Part shown: piece after piece, positions 8,274-18,796 of the stretch
Position numbering within the stretch: the stretch's first letter is position 1
Layout: each line of letters opens with the position of its first letter
Assembly: GCA_019351975.1 (NCBI GenBank)
Contig: JABBOG010000023.1
Span: 1-58,976 of the forward strand
DNA length: 58,976 nt
Origin: Acidobacteriota bacterium
Lineage (GTDB): Bacteria; Acidobacteriota; Terriglobia; Terriglobales; Acidobacteriaceae
Direction of reading: 5' to 3'
Notes under the pieces: generated by a model
The model's database searches: none
What the model was told of the DNA's origin: nothing
Seen by the model: only the letters and a program-made list of their open reading frames with translations
Position numbers and translations under genes: made by a program

Positions 8274-8747
8274 ATGAGTGGCGACCCCAGCTTCATGCGG
8301 CAGGCAATCGACCTTGCGACACAGAACGTCATAACCGGTCGCGGCGGTCCCTTCGGTGCCGTCATCGTCCGCTGCGGCATCCTCATCGCCACCGGCGTAA
8401 ACCTCGTCACAGCCACAAACGACGCCACCGCGCACGCGGAGATCACGGCGATCCGCAACGCCTGCACCGCTCTTAGTGCCTTCGAGCTCGGTGGCTGCGA
8501 GCTCTACTCCAGCTGCGAGCCGTGCCCCATGTGTCTCACCGCGGCCTACTGGGCTAAGTGCACCGCCGTCTACTTCGGCAACACCTCCGCAGACGCCGCC
8601 ACCGCCGGCTTCGACGACGCGAAGCTCTACACCGAAGTCAGCAAGCCCGCCGGGCAGCGCACCCTCCCCATGCAACAAATGATGCGCCATGAAGCCTCGG
8701 AAAGTTTTGCCGCATGGACCCAAGCCACCCGCAAAGTGTTGTACTAG
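8274..8747 (+). CDS. guaD: Guanine deaminase (CDA-fold nucleoside deaminase)
   Basis: Converts guanine to xanthine and ammonia in purine salvage or breakdown. At 157 residues it matches the small cytidine-deaminase-fold enzymes. The zinc site is THAEITAI-like (here TAHAEITAI) plus SSCEPCPMCLTAAYWA. The C-terminal AGFDDAKLYTEVSKP region is typical of GuaD rather than of tRNA-adenosine deaminase TadA. ATG 8274 has CAGGAG 7 bases upstream; a frame open from 8145 gives no family match before this Met. Homoserine dehydrogenase follows after 40 bases on the same strand, with no evident metabolic link. Confidence 0.85.
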   Translation: MSGDPSFMRQAIDLATQNVITGRGGPFGAVIVRCGILIATGVNLVTATNDATAHAEITAIRNACTALSAFELGGCELYSSCEPCPMCLTAAYWAKCTAVYFGNTSADAATAGFDDAKLYTEVSKPAGQRTLPMQQMMRHEASESFAAWTQATRKVLY

Positions 8748-8787
8748 TAGAACCGAAGTTCGAAACACATCATGAAGGAGAGATCGA

Positions 8788-10050
8788 TTGCGCGTTGGGT
8801 TGCTTGGATTTGGAACGGTAGGGAGTGCCTTTGCGGAGGTGCTCGCCGCTACGGGTAACGAAGTTCGCATCACACGTATCTTCAACCGCGCCGTGCACCG
8901 TAAGCGCACGCACGACCGCGCTGCCTTCGTGCCCGCAGATGCACTCTGGACCGACCGCGCCGAAGAGGTCCTCGAAGCCCCCGATGTCGATATCATCGTC
9001 GAACTCATAGGCGGTCTCGACCCAGCCGAGCAATGGCTACGCACCGCCCTCCGCGCAGGCAAGCACGTCGTCACCGCAAACAAGCAACTGATCGCCTACC
9101 GCGGGGCAGAGATGCTCGCGCTTGCCACGGCAAACAGCGTCCAACTGCTCTACGGCGCCTCCGTAGCCGGTGGCGTGCCCGTCATCCCCGGCCTCGTCCA
9201 AGGTCTCAGCGGCGACCAGATTCTGCGCATCAGCGGCATCGTCAACGGCACCTGCAACTTCATCCTCAGCTCCATGGAAGGCGGCGCAGAGTACAAGACC
9301 GTGCTCCTCGAAGCACAGCGCGCAGGCTACGCAGAAGCCGATCCCTCCGCTGATGTAGACGGCTTCGACGCCCGCGCAAAGATGTGCGTTCTCGCCCGCC
9401 TCGCACTCCACGCCGAACTCAATCCAGACGACGTTCCCACGCAAACGATCTCCAATATCACCGCAGTCGACTTCGCCTACGCCAAAGAGCTCGGCTGCAC
9501 CGTGCGTCAGGTCGCACGCGTCGCACTCTCCGGCGACGCCATCAGCGCAAGCGTCGGCCCCATGCTCGTTCCGCGCTCCTCTCCCATCGCCAACTCGCAC
9601 GGTACACAGAACATGGTCGTCACCAGCGGCAGGTTCGGTGGCGACGTCGTCTTCAGCGGTCACGGCGCCGGTGGCCATCCCACAGCCGTCGCCGTCATGA
9701 GCGACGTCCGCGCCATCGCCGAGCGCAGCGCTCAGGTCCGCCCCGCCGCCAGGAAGATGATCGTCGTCGCCGACACCACAGCGCCGCACTACCTACGCTT
9801 CGTCGTTAGCGACCGCCCAGGCATCGTCGCTGCCATCGCAGGCGAGCTCGCCAAGGTTGGCGCAAACATCGATTCCATCCTCCAGCATCGCGGCTTCGCC
9901 GGCGAACGCCTTCCCTTCGTCGTCACCACCGAACCCTGCTCAAGCCTCAAGCTCCAGCAAGCAACCGAAGCCATGCAAAAATTCGACTTCATGCTCGAAC
10001 CTCCCCTCTGCCTCCAAATCCTCGTCGTCGACGACAAAGACAGGGACTGA
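8788..10050 (+). CDS. hom: Homoserine dehydrogenase
   Basis: Reduces aspartate semialdehyde to homoserine, the branch point to threonine and methionine. The N-terminus has the Rossmann motif VGLLGFGTVGSAFAEVL. The central region has HVVTANKQLIAYRG, YGASVAGGVPVIPGL and INGTCNFIL-like VNGTCNFILSSM, followed by EADPSADVDGFDARAK. A C-terminal ACT domain (LRFVVSDRPGIVAAIAGELA, about residues 330-415) suggests feedback control by an amino acid, usually threonine. Translation starts at TTG 8788, supported by AAGGAGAG 5-6 bases upstream; no ATG fits. Confidence 0.93.
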   Translation: MRVGLLGFGTVGSAFAEVLAATGNEVRITRIFNRAVHRKRTHDRAAFVPADALWTDRAEEVLEAPDVDIIVELIGGLDPAEQWLRTALRAGKHVVTANKQLIAYRGAEMLALATANSVQLLYGASVAGGVPVIPGLVQGLSGDQILRISGIVNGTCNFILSSMEGGAEYKTVLLEAQRAGYAEADPSADVDGFDARAKMCVLARLALHAELNPDDVPTQTISNITAVDFAYAKELGCTVRQVARVALSGDAISASVGPMLVPRSSPIANSHGTQNMVVTSGRFGGDVVFSGHGAGGHPTAVAVMSDVRAIAERSAQVRPAARKMIVVADTTAPHYLRFVVSDRPGIVAAIAGELAKVGANIDSILQHRGFAGERLPFVVTTEPCSSLKLQQATEAMQKFDFMLEPPLCLQILVVDDKDRD

Positions 10051-10112
10051 TCGTTTCGCTCGACCTTCTGCGCCACACCAAATAACGCACCACCAACCTC
10101 CCGGAGACCCTC

Positions 10113-11354
10113 GTGCATTGCTTGCGATACCTCAGCGCTCTCGCTCTCGCAGCATCCATGGCAGCAGCGCAGGATGCCACACCGGTGATCCACGTCGACA
10201 ATCCGCCGAACCTCCTCGCGCAGCAATCCAAACACTACGTCGTCCTCGTCTCCCTCGACGGCTTCCGCTACAACTACAACCGCGAATACGACACACCCAG
10301 CCTCAACGCCATGGCAAAGGACGGCGCAAGCACGCCCAACGGCATGCTCCCGTCCTACCCATCCGTCACATTCCCCAATCACTACACCCTCGTCACCGGC
10401 CTCAGGCCGGAGCACCACGGCATCGTGGCAATGAAGTTCACCGACCCTGACCGCCACCAAACCTACGCCTACACCGACGCCAAAACCAGCAGCGACGGCA
10501 CGTGGTACCAGGGCACACCGCTATGGGTGCTCGCCGAGCAGCAAGGCATGCGTTCCGCCTGCTTCTTCTGGCCCGGTTCTGAAGCCCGGATCGCCAGCGT
10601 CCGCCCGTCCTATTACCTCCATTACGACGAAAGCATCGGCGACGAAACCCGCATCGATCAGGTCATCGACTGGCTCAAACTTCCGCCACCCTCACGCCCG
10701 CACTTCATCACCCTCTACTACCCCAACACCGACCACGCCGGACACACCTACGGACCCGACTCTCCGGAGGAACGCGAAGCCGTCCAGCACGTCGATGCCA
10801 TGATCGGCGATCTGCGCGCGAAGCTCAAAGCCACCGGCCTGCCCGTCGATCTCATCGTCACCGCCGACCACGGCATGGTCAAGCTCGACCCCTCGCCCGT
10901 CGTCCTCGACACCTTCGCCAACCTCGACCACTTCACCACAGATGGCTCCCTCCTCTACGCCAACACCGAAGCCGACGCCGAGACAGCCTACGAGCAATTT
11001 CGCACGCACCCCGATCCGCGCTTCAACGTCTACCGACGCCTCAACGTTCCCCCAGCCCTGCACTACGACACCAGCGCGCGCGAGGGCGACCCCGTCATCA
11101 TCCCCACCGGCCCCTACAGCATCTACGCCCACGCCCCCATGCATCCCTGCACCATCGGTGGCCACGGTTTCGACCCCCACACCATGCCCGAGATGAAGGC
11201 GATCTTCTTCGCCGAAGGCCCCGACATCGTCCCCGGCGTCGCCTTGCCCAGCTTCCACAACATCGACGTCTACCCGTTCCTCGCCACGCTCCTCGGCCTG
11301 CGCACGCCACCCATCGACGGCACCATCGGCGTTCTCTCCGCAGCCATCAAGTAG
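10113..11354 (+). CDS. Secreted nucleotide pyrophosphatase/phosphodiesterase (NPP family)
   Basis: An alkaline-phosphatase-superfamily phosphodiesterase of 413 residues, probably periplasmic or extracellular. A signal peptide (LRYLSALALAASMAAAQ) is followed by the NPP pattern: metal ligand Asp in VLVSLDGFRYNY, nucleophile Thr in YPSVTFPNHYTLVTGL, Asp/His in YPNTDHAGHTYGP, then TADHGM and GGHGFDP. These are the residues expected to bind two zinc ions. The GTG at 10113 is the likely start, with GGAG 8 bases upstream. Natural substrates could be nucleotides, dinucleotides or phosphodiester lipids. It lies 62 bases after hom, so it may share its transcript. Confidence 0.88.
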   Translation: MHCLRYLSALALAASMAAAQDATPVIHVDNPPNLLAQQSKHYVVLVSLDGFRYNYNREYDTPSLNAMAKDGASTPNGMLPSYPSVTFPNHYTLVTGLRPEHHGIVAMKFTDPDRHQTYAYTDAKTSSDGTWYQGTPLWVLAEQQGMRSACFFWPGSEARIASVRPSYYLHYDESIGDETRIDQVIDWLKLPPPSRPHFITLYYPNTDHAGHTYGPDSPEEREAVQHVDAMIGDLRAKLKATGLPVDLIVTADHGMVKLDPSPVVLDTFANLDHFTTDGSLLYANTEADAETAYEQFRTHPDPRFNVYRRLNVPPALHYDTSAREGDPVIIPTGPYSIYAHAPMHPCTIGGHGFDPHTMPEMKAIFFAEGPDIVPGVALPSFHNIDVYPFLATLLGLRTPPIDGTIGVLSAAIK

Positions 11355-11594
11355 CCCGCGACGTCTTCGCTTCCGCCACCCTGCGCTCCTCCGCCGCTGC
11401 ATCCATCGCATGCGCCGCCACCACAATCAGTGGCGGGCAACACACCTGTGAACCATACCCCGGGCACGGACCACCACATCTCACCTTCGGCGCAGCGCAC
11501 TCCATCTTCATCGACGCAGCATTCATCATCGACCTCCAGCCCCATACTGCGCGTTCAGAACGCAGCCGTCTGTGATCTACGTCACCGCTCCGCA

Positions 11595-12770
11595 TCACCG
11601 CTCCGCCATCATCCTCCGGCAATGCCGTGCAATCTCCAGATCCTCCCTGCTCTCCACCACCCGCACCTCTACCGTGCTCTCCGCAGCAGAGATCACAGCC
11701 CTCCCCGCTGTATTCGCACCATCGTCCAACCGCAGCCCAAGAAATGCCATCCGCTCGCACACCTTCCCACGCACCTCAGCGCTATGTTCCCCAATGCCGC
11801 CTGCGAACACCACCATATCCAACCCGCCCAGCACCGCCGCATACGCCGCAATCTCCTTCGCGATCGCCACACAAAACATCTCTACCGCCAACGTCGCTCG
11901 GCCGTCCCCGCCATCGCTCGCAGCCAAAAGCTCGCGCATATCCGACATCCCGCCCGATACCGCCACCGTCCCCGCCTCATGATTCAGCATCGCCTCCAGC
12001 GCATCGGCATCCATCTTCTTCGTCCGTATCAGGTACAGCAGAATTCCCGGATCAAGATCCCCACTCCTTGTCGCCATCGGTATACCGCCCGTCGGCGTAA
12101 GCCCCATCGACGTATCCACCGACAGCCCATCCTTCAGCGCCGCCAGACTCGCTCCTCCACCCAAATGCGCCGCCACCACCCGCGACGGCATCGCCTTCCC
12201 CAACTGCGCCACAATCGACTCATACGACAGCCCATGGAACCCATAGCGCCGTATCCCCTCATCCGCCAGCGCCTGCGACAGCGGCAGCCGCGAAGCTCTC
12301 TCCGGCATCGTCCCGTGGAACGCCGTATCGAAGCACGCAAACTGCGGCACTCCCGCAAACGTGCGCTCCGTTGCCTCAATCAGCGCCAGCGCCCCCGGAA
12401 TATGCAGTGGCGCAAAGTGAATGCACCGTCGCAACTCCTCCAGCACCGCAGGCGTAATCGGTTGATGCTCCATCAGCCGCGGCCCACCATGCACCACCCT
12501 GTGTCCCACAGCCTCGGGCGCCGCTCCATGCATCTCGCGCATCGACGCCATCACCTCACCCAGCGCGCTCTCCTGCGTCGCATGGCTCACCTTCTCCGAC
12601 CGCACCACCTTGCCCCCGCCATCACGCAGCGTCAGCGATCCCTCCGCCTTGCCGATGCCGTCCCCCAGCCCATCCAGCAGCAGCCGCTCGCCTCCCTCCC
12701 CCATCGCATACAGCCCCACTTTCAACGACGAAGACCCGGTATTCACCGTCAGAACCGTCACCTCAGCCAT
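11595..12770 (-). CDS. ackA: Acetate kinase
   Basis: Interconverts acetyl phosphate plus ADP with acetate plus ATP. It has the acetokinase motifs: TVNTGSSSLKVGLYAM at the N-terminus, GHRVVHGGP, ACFDTAFHGTMPERA, RYGFHGLSYESI, and AHLGGGASLAALKDG followed by VDTSMGLTPTGGIPMATRSG. About 391 residues, normal for the family. ATG 12770 is preferred because GGGAG lies 6 bases upstream; a TTG two codons earlier is also open. It is transcribed away from the phosphoketolase gene, and the 253-base gap between them should hold both promoters. This pairing points to a phosphoketolase-acetate kinase route to ATP. Confidence 0.93.
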   Translation of the reverse strand: MAEVTVLTVNTGSSSLKVGLYAMGEGGERLLLDGLGDGIGKAEGSLTLRDGGGKVVRSEKVSHATQESALGEVMASMREMHGAAPEAVGHRVVHGGPRLMEHQPITPAVLEELRRCIHFAPLHIPGALALIEATERTFAGVPQFACFDTAFHGTMPERASRLPLSQALADEGIRRYGFHGLSYESIVAQLGKAMPSRVVAAHLGGGASLAALKDGLSVDTSMGLTPTGGIPMATRSGDLDPGILLYLIRTKKMDADALEAMLNHEAGTVAVSGGMSDMRELLAASDGGDGRATLAVEMFCVAIAKEIAAYAAVLGGLDMVVFAGGIGEHSAEVRGKVCERMAFLGLRLDDGANTAGRAVISAAESTVEVRVVESREDLEIARHCRRMMAER

Positions 12771-13023
12771 GAACAACTCCCATCTTCCTGCGCCACCCGC
12801 AACGAGCCAAAAACAACGGTCCTCTCAGCCACCCTAGCCCCTTCATCCGCACCACCGCAAGCCACACATCCTAACATTCCTCCCACAATTCCTTTGTGCC
12901 GATTGTCACACCTCCCCGCACGTTGATGTGCCAAGCTAGTAGTGTCTGCTTCTCAGGGCTCCTCCACACGACGACATGGGACCGCCCAACGGCAGCCAAT
13001 CTCATTCGCGAGAAGGATCATCC

Positions 13024-15438
13024 ATGACCTCGGCCCACGCAACAGGACAAGACGCTGCATCCTCATCACCCACACTCTCTCCTGAAGAACTGCGCAAGAT
13101 AAACGCCTACTGGCAGGCCTGCAACTATCTCAGCGCGGGCATGATCTACCTCCATGACAATGCCCTTCTCCGTCGCCCGCTCCAGCCCTCCGACTTCAAA
13201 AATCGCCTCCTCGGCCACTGGGGCTCCGACCCCGGCCAGAGCTTCGTCTGGGTTCATCTCAACCGCCTCATCCGCAAGTACGACCTCAACATGATCTACC
13301 TCGCTGGCCCCGGCCACGGCGCTCCCGCATCCCTCGCCAACGGCTATCTCGAAGGCACCTACTCCGAGGTCTACCCCGAAAAAAGTCAGGACGAAGCCGG
13401 CCTTCTCAAGCTCTTCCGCGCCTTCTCCTTCCCCGGCCAGCTCGGCAGCCATTGCACCCCCGAGGTCCCCGGCTCCATCCACGAGGGCGGCGAGCTCGGC
13501 TACAGCCTCTCCCACGCGTTCGGTGCAGCCTTCGACAACCCCGACCTCATCGCCTCCGTCGTCATCGGCGACGGCGAAGCCGAAACCGGCCCCCTCGCCA
13601 CCGCCTGGCACTCCAACAAGTTCCTCAACCCCGTCCGCGACGGCGCCGTTCTCCCCATCCTCCACCTCAACGGCTACAAGATCGCTAACCCCACCGTCCT
13701 CGCCCGCATCACCCACGAAGAGCTCGATCAGCTCTTCCGCGGCTACGGCTGGACGCCCTACGTCGTCGAAGGCGACGACCCCGCCATCATGCACCAGCTC
13801 ATGGCCGCCACCATGGAGACCTGCATCAACCAGATCCGCTCCATCCAGCAGCAAGCCCGCAGCACCGGCAAGCCCAACCGCCCGCGCTGGCCCATGATCA
13901 TCCTCCGCTCGCCCAAAGGCTGGACCGGCCCAAAAGAAGTCGACGGCCACAAAGTCGAAAACTTCTGGCGCGCCCATCAGGTGCCCGTGCTGAACGTAAA
14001 AACCAATCCCGGCCACCTCCAGATCGTTGAGCAATGGCTGCGCAGCTACAACCCCCAAATCCTTTTCGACGAACACGGTACCCTCATCCCCGAACTCCGC
14101 GAACTCGCCCCCAAAGGCGACCGCCGCATGAGCGCAAACCCCCACGCCAACGGCGGTAAACTCCGCAAGCCGCTCGACCTCCCCGACTTCCGCGACTACG
14201 CCATCCCCGTCGACAACCCCGGTGCCAAAGAAGTCTCTCCCACCGAAACCCTCGGCAAGTTCCTCCGCGACGTCATGCGCCGCAACATGAGCAGCTTCCG
14301 CGTCTTCAGCCCCGACGAAAACGCCTCCAACCGCCTCCAGGATATCTACGACGCCAGCCTCAAAACCTGGCTCGCCGAAATCAAACCCGAAGACGCCGAC
14401 GGCACCGACATCGCCCCCGACGGCCGCGTCATGGAGATGCTCAGCGAGCACACCCTCGAAGGCTGGATCGAAGGCTACATCCTCACCGGCCGCCACGGTA
14501 TCTTCGACACCTACGAAGCCTTCGCCCACATCATCGACTCCATGTACAACCAGTTCGCCAAGTGGCTCGAAAAATCCAAGCGCGAGATCGACTGGCGTGC
14601 CCCCGTATCCTCCCTCAACCTCCTCATCTCCTCGCTCGTCTGGCGGCAGGATCACAACGGCTTCTCCCACGAAGACCCCGGCTTTCTCGACGTCGTCAGC
14701 AACAAAAGCGCCGAAGTCACACGCATCTATCTCCCCCCCGACGCCAATTGCCTCCTCAGCGTCGCCGATCACTGCCTCCGCAGTGAGGACTACGTCAACG
14801 TCATCGTCTCCGACAAGCAGCCCCACCTCGTCTATCTCGACATGGATGCCGCCGTCATCCACTGCACCAAAGGCATCGGCATCTGGGACTGGGCCAGCAA
14901 CGACAGCGGCCAGGAGCCCGACGTCGTCATCGCCAGCGCAGGCGACGTCATGACCCAGGAAGCACTCGCCGCCGTCGCCATCCTCCGCGAACACCTCCCC
15001 TCACTCAAGATCCGCTTCGTCAACGTCGTCGATCTCTTCCGCCTCCAGCCCGACTCCGAACATCCCCACGGCCTCTCCGACCGCGACTTCGACTCTCTCT
15101 TCACCAAAGACAAGCCCGTCATCTTCAACTTCCACGGCTATCCCTGGCTCATCCACAAATTCACCTACCGCCGCACAAACCACGACAACATCCACGTCCG
15201 CGGCTATAAGGAAAAAGGCAACATCAACACCCCGCTCGAACTCGCCATCCGCAATCAGGTCGATCGCTTCAACCTCTCCATCGACGTCATCGACCGCGTC
15301 CCCAAACTGCAGGACTCCGCCGCCCACGTCAAAGAGTGGCTCAAAAAACAGATCATCGACAGCATCAACTACGCCTACACCGCAGGCGTCGACCGCCCCG
15401 AAATCACCAACTGGATCTGGCCCACGGAAAAGCCATGA
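13024..15438 (+). CDS. xfp: Xylulose-5-phosphate/fructose-6-phosphate phosphoketolase
   Basis: Thiamine-diphosphate enzyme that cleaves xylulose 5-phosphate (or fructose 6-phosphate) with phosphate to give acetyl phosphate and an aldose phosphate. At 804 residues it matches the family. The ThDP site includes [20 protein letters not shown] and [40 protein letters not shown] and [14 protein letters not shown] are phosphoketolase hallmarks. ATG 13024 has AGAAGG 7 bases upstream. Its TGA overlaps the ATG of the proton ATPase (ATGA, 15435-15438), so the two should be translationally coupled. Acetate kinase is divergent upstream. Confidence 0.95.
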   Translation: MTSAHATGQDAASSSPTLSPEELRKINAYWQACNYLSAGMIYLHDNALLRRPLQPSDFKNRLLGHWGSDPGQSFVWVHLNRLIRKYDLNMIYLAGPGHGAPASLANGYLEGTYSEVYPEKSQDEAGLLKLFRAFSFPGQLGSHCTPEVPGSIHEGGELGYSLSHAFGAAFDNPDLIASVVIGDGEAETGPLATAWHSNKFLNPVRDGAVLPILHLNGYKIANPTVLARITHEELDQLFRGYGWTPYVVEGDDPAIMHQLMAATMETCINQIRSIQQQARSTGKPNRPRWPMIILRSPKGWTGPKEVDGHKVENFWRAHQVPVLNVKTNPGHLQIVEQWLRSYNPQILFDEHGTLIPELRELAPKGDRRMSANPHANGGKLRKPLDLPDFRDYAIPVDNPGAKEVSPTETLGKFLRDVMRRNMSSFRVFSPDENASNRLQDIYDASLKTWLAEIKPEDADGTDIAPDGRVMEMLSEHTLEGWIEGYILTGRHGIFDTYEAFAHIIDSMYNQFAKWLEKSKREIDWRAPVSSLNLLISSLVWRQDHNGFSHEDPGFLDVVSNKSAEVTRIYLPPDANCLLSVADHCLRSEDYVNVIVSDKQPHLVYLDMDAAVIHCTKGIGIWDWASNDSGQEPDVVIASAGDVMTQEALAAVAILREHLPSLKIRFVNVVDLFRLQPDSEHPHGLSDRDFDSLFTKDKPVIFNFHGYPWLIHKFTYRRTNHDNIHVRGYKEKGNINTPLELAIRNQVDRFNLSIDVIDRVPKLQDSAAHVKEWLKKQIIDSINYAYTAGVDRPEITNWIWPTEKP

Positions 15439-17792
15439 ACACCCCCAATGCCACACCGCAGCCCCCGGCCAGGTCTACAGAAGCAGCAATCTCTCAGGGC
15501 CTGACAACCGAGGCTGCGGAGTCACGCCTCCGCCAGGACGGCCCCAACGCAACCCCCGATACCGCCATCAACCCCGCTCGCGCCGCGCTCGCAAAATTCT
15601 GGGCTCCCGTCCCCTGGCTGCTTGAAGCTTCCATCATCCTCCAACTCTTCCTGCATAAGAATCTCGAAGCCGCCGTGATCGCCGGTCTCCTCATCTTCAA
15701 TGCAGCCCTCTCCTACATTCAGGAAGGCCGCGCGCAGGCCACACTCAACGCCCTCAAATCCCGTCTCGCCCTCAACGCCTCCGTTCTCCGCGACAGCAAA
15801 TGGGTCACCCTCCCGACTGCCAGCCTCGTCGTCAACGACATCGTCAAGCTCTCCCTCGGCGCCGTCGTCCCCGCCGACGTCCGCCTCCTCGACGGCAACG
15901 CCTCCCTCGACCAATCCACCCTCACCGGCGAATCCCTCCCCACCGAAGCCTCCGCCAACACCGAAACCTTCGCCGGCGCTCTCGTCACCCGCGGCGAAGC
16001 CACCGCCATCGTTACCGCCACCGGCATCCACACCAAATTCGGCAAGACCGCCGAACTCGTTCGCACCGCCCACGCCGTCAGCTCTCAGCAGCGCGCCGTC
16101 CTCCGCATCGTCCGCAACCTCGCCATCTTCAACGCCGCCGTGATCCTCGCCATGGGCGTCTACGCCTTCGCCCACCTCATGCCCGCAGCCGAGATCCTCA
16201 ACCTCCTCCTCGCCGCGCTGCTCGCCTCCATCCCGGTCGCCCTTCCCGCCACCTTCACCCTCGCCGCAGCCATCGGCGCAGAAAGTCTCGCCAAAGTCGG
16301 AGCCCTTCCTACCCGCCTCTCCGCCATCGACGAAGCCGCCACCATCGAAGTCCTCTGCTCCGACAAAACCGGCACCCTCACCCGCAACGAGCTCGCCGTC
16401 AACCAGATCGTCTGCGCCGACACATACACCAACGCGCAACTCCTCAGCTGGGCCGCTCTCGCCAGCTCCGAAGCTGGTGCCGATCCCGTCGATAAAGCCA
16501 TCCGCACCGCCGCCGTAGTCACCTCCACCACCCTCCCATCGCGCACCTCCTTCACCCCCTTCGACCCCGCCACCAAGATCGCCCGCGCCACAGCGCAGGA
16601 CGCCACCGGCCACCCCATCTCCATCATCAAGGGAGCCTTCGCCGCCGTCGCCGCCCTCGCCACCTCCTCTCCCACAATCTCCTCCACCGCCTCCGACCTC
16701 GAACATCGCGGCTTCCGCGTCCTCGCCGTCGCCCTCGGCCCACCCAACGCCCTCCACATCATCGGTGCCATCGCTCTCAGCGATCCGCCGCGCCAGGACT
16801 CCCGCCTCCTCATCACCCAGCTCCTCGCTCTCGGCGTTCGCACCGTCATGGTCACCGGAGACGCCCCCGTGACCGCCGCCGTCATCGCCCATCAAGTGGG
16901 TCTCGACGGCCCCATCTGTCCCCCCGGCCCCTTGCCCGACTCCATCCATCCCTCCGACTTCGCTGTCTTCGCCGGCATCCTCCCCGAAGGCAAATTCAAC
17001 CTCGTCCAGGCCTTCCAGAAAGGCAACCACACGGTCGGCATGTGCGGCGACGGCGCCAACGACGCTCCCGCCCTACGCCAGGCCCAGATGGGCATCGCCG
17101 TCTCCACCGCCACCGACGTCGCCAAATCCGCCGCCGGCATCGTCCTCACTCAACCCGGCCTCCACGGCGTCGTCGCCGCCGTCAACGAAGGCCGCACCGC
17201 CTTCCAGCGCATCCTTACCTACACCCTTAACTCCATCCTCAAAAAAATCGCAGAAGTGCTCCTCCTCGCCGTCGGCCTTCTCATCACCGGTACCGCCGTC
17301 CTCACGCCAATTCTCATGGTTCTTCTCATGGTCACCGGCGACTTCCTCTCCATGTCCCTCACCACCGACCACGTCACACCCTCGCCCCACCCCAACCAGT
17401 GGCACATCGGCCGCATCACCACCGCCGGAATCTCCTTTGGCGTCCTTCTTCTCGCCTTCAGCACCCTCCTTCTGGAGATCGGCATCCACCACTTCCACCT
17501 CGACACCGCCAGTCTGCGAACCCTCTCCGTCGTCGGTATCGTCTTCGGAGGTCAAGCCATGATCTACGCCATCCGCGACCGCCATCGCCTCTGGGGTCCA
17601 CGCCCAACCATCTGGCTCGCTGCATCCTCCCTTCTCGACATCGGCATCATCACCGCGCTCGCTCGTACCGGCACGCTCATGGCCCCGATCTCAGCCACGC
17701 TGCTCATCGTCGAACTCCTCGCCGCGGCCATCTTTGCCCTGCTCGTCGCAGCCCTCAAAATCCCGCTCTTCCGCAGCCTCCATCTCACATAA
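15435..17792 (+). CDS. P-type H+-exporting ATPase (type IIIA)
   Basis: A 785-residue P-type ATPase of the plasma-membrane proton-pump class. Visible in order: actuator loop [10 protein letters not shown], the transmembrane [12 protein letters not shown] helix with the Pro-containing ion site, phosphorylation site [16 protein letters not shown]-binding [16 protein letters not shown] and the hinge [19 protein letters not shown]. It lacks N-terminal metal-binding CxxC domains and has the short C-terminus of archaeal and bacterial H+-ATPases. About ten membrane helices are expected. The start ATG overlaps the phosphoketolase stop. It ends 6 bases from the stop of a convergent universal stress gene. 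Export of protons fits acid tolerance; potassium or magnesium specificity is less likely. Confidence 0.88.
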   Translation: MNTPNATPQPPARSTEAAISQGLTTEAAESRLRQDGPNATPDTAINPARAALAKFWAPVPWLLEASIILQLFLHKNLEAAVIAGLLIFNAALSYIQEGRAQATLNALKSRLALNASVLRDSKWVTLPTASLVVNDIVKLSLGAVVPADVRLLDGNASLDQSTLTGESLPTEASANTETFAGALVTRGEATAIVTATGIHTKFGKTAELVRTAHAVSSQQRAVLRIVRNLAIFNAAVILAMGVYAFAHLMPAAEILNLLLAALLASIPVALPATFTLAAAIGAESLAKVGALPTRLSAIDEAATIEVLCSDKTGTLTRNELAVNQIVCADTYTNAQLLSWAALASSEAGADPVDKAIRTAAVVTSTTLPSRTSFTPFDPATKIARATAQDATGHPISIIKGAFAAVAALATSSPTISSTASDLEHRGFRVLAVALGPPNALHIIGAIALSDPPRQDSRLLITQLLALGVRTVMVTGDAPVTAAVIAHQVGLDGPICPPGPLPDSIHPSDFAVFAGILPEGKFNLVQAFQKGNHTVGMCGDGANDAPALRQAQMGIAVSTATDVAKSAAGIVLTQPGLHGVVAAVNEGRTAFQRILTYTLNSILKKIAEVLLLAVGLLITGTAVLTPILMVLLMVTGDFLSMSLTTDHVTPSPHPNQWHIGRITTAGISFGVLLLAFSTLLLEIGIHHFHLDTASLRTLSVVGIVFGGQAMIYAIRDRHRLWGPRPTIWLAASSLLDIGIITALARTGTLMAPISATLLIVELLAAAIFALLVAALKIPLFRSLHLT

Positions 17793-17798
17793 AACCCG

Positions 17799-18227
17799 CT
17801 ACAGCCGCACCGCCAGCACCGGGCACGGAGCATGCCGCAGTACCGACTGCGCTACGCTGCCCGTCAGCGCACTCGCTACGACGCTCCTTCCCCTCGTCCC
17901 CATCACAATCACGTCCGCTCTCCACGCCGTCGCCACTTGTACGATCTTCGTGCCCGCCGTGCCATCCTCAAAAAACGTCAGCGCCGCCGGCGCCATCACC
18001 GCCCGCTCTGCAAACCCATGCAGCAACCGGTACGCCTCCTTCCGGTAAACCTCTACCTCATCCCCGCCATCGCTCGTTACGAGTCCCCCAGGTATGTCGC
18101 GCTCATCAAACACATGCACAAACGCAACCTCCGCCTTCAGCATCCCCGCAAGCTCCAGCCCCACCTCCGCCGCCCGCGCCGCATGTGTACTCTCATCGAC
18201 AGCAATCAGCATCTTCTTGAATCCCAT
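17799..18227 (-). CDS. Universal stress protein (UspA family, ATP-binding type)
   Basis: A 142-residue Usp domain with MLIAVDESTHAARA at the N-terminus and the ATP-binding signature GTRGRSVVASALTGSVAQ (G-2x-G-9x-GS) near the C-terminus, so it is predicted to bind ATP. ATG 18227 has a perfect AGGAGG 7 bases upstream. The gene is tail-to-tail with the proton ATPase with only 6 bases between stops, and a terminator-bearing duplication lies about 120 bases upstream of its start. Proximity suggests a role in the same acid or energy stress response, but that is inference. Confidence 0.9.
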   Translation of the reverse strand: MGFKKMLIAVDESTHAARAAEVGLELAGMLKAEVAFVHVFDERDIPGGLVTSDGGDEVEVYRKEAYRLLHGFAERAVMAPAALTFFEDGTAGTKIVQVATAWRADVIVMGTRGRSVVASALTGSVAQSVLRHAPCPVLAVRL

Positions 18228-18343
18228 CGTTCTTCCTCCTCCTCGTCGCGGCTCGAATCCTCTAGCAACGCCTCCGCAACACCACCCAATACTACCCCCA
18301 GGAAACCCCGCCACATGTAACGCCCGTCACATCCCCGTCTTCT

Positions 18344-18377
18344 AAAATAAAAAGCTCGCCAGCCGAAGCCAGCGAGC
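18344..18377 (-). terminator. Duplicated rho-independent terminator
   Basis: Read on the minus strand, a stem GCTCGC...GCGAGC with inner wobble pairs and a four-base loop is followed by CTTTTTATTTT. It is the same hairpin as the TonB-receptor terminator at 28136-28169, brought here by the 160-bp duplication but with a better T-tract. It lies upstream of the universal stress gene on the same strand and could insulate it from read-through. Confidence 0.7.
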
Positions 18378-18509
18378 CTGCCCCTCAACCTCGCCTCGAA
18401 AAGTAGAACGAAGTCTGCAGCGTAATCCGCCGCACCGCACTGTCTGTCGTAAACGGCTGTCCGTTGATCTGCGTCGATTGCCCAAAGAACGGCGACGTCA
18501 ACTGCCCCT
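18350..18509 (-). pseudogene. Duplicated 3' end of TonB-dependent receptor gene
   Basis: These 160 bases match 28142-28301 without gaps and with only three differences that I can see. On the minus strand they encode the last 36 or so residues of the receptor (…SPFFGQSTQINGQPF…, ending TLQTSFYF) plus its terminator. In this copy one change converts the TAG stop to TCG (near 18398). Homology stops abruptly at 18509, so no receptor can be made; it is a truncated duplicate in the same orientation as the intact gene 9.8 kb away. Confidence 0.92.
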
Positions 18510-18616
18510 CATACCGAGACGAAGAGCTTGATTCTCGCGTTCACTTTTGGGGTGACGGAACTTGGAGGCATTTATGCACGAATCAGTTTGTGCGCCGGAT
18601 GCACGGCGGCTCATTC

Positions 18617-18796
18617 ATGTCTATTCTTGCGATTCTTCGACAAACGATTGCGGCGCTGTGGGACACGAAGCTGCGATGCTTTCTGACGAAGTTCGGCCTC
18701 ATCTGAGAAATCACTTCTTTGATCCCTCTGGTAGGGCCTGCGATAGGTTTCGGCATTCTCGGCAGGAGATTCCCCGAGGGGATTCAAGCGGGATAA
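18617..18796 (+). pseudogene. Fragment of a MacB/FtsX-type ABC permease with in-frame TGA
   Basis: From ATG 18617 the frame reads SILAILRQTIAALWDTKLRC then FLTKFGLI, which resembles the N-terminal cytoplasmic helix and first membrane segment of MacB-type permease subunits (…LRxALRxLxxNKLRSxLTMxGI…). A TGA at 18704-18706 falls where the family often has Trp, and reading continues as EITSLIPLVGPAIGFGILGR before another stop at 18794. No ATPase or remaining permease follows. Acidobacteria carry many such permeases, so this is probably the stump of one. Confidence 0.5.

Noticed and set aside
13066-14994. Long minus-strand open frame opposite phosphoketolase
   Set aside because: It is an antisense shadow of a GC-rich gene: composition is dominated by Gly, Val, Asp and Glu with no domain, and the plus strand encodes a complete phosphoketolase.
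15522-17030. Long minus-strand open frame opposite the proton ATPase
   Set aside because: Same shadow effect from third-position GC bias; low-complexity Gly/Glu/Asp-rich product.
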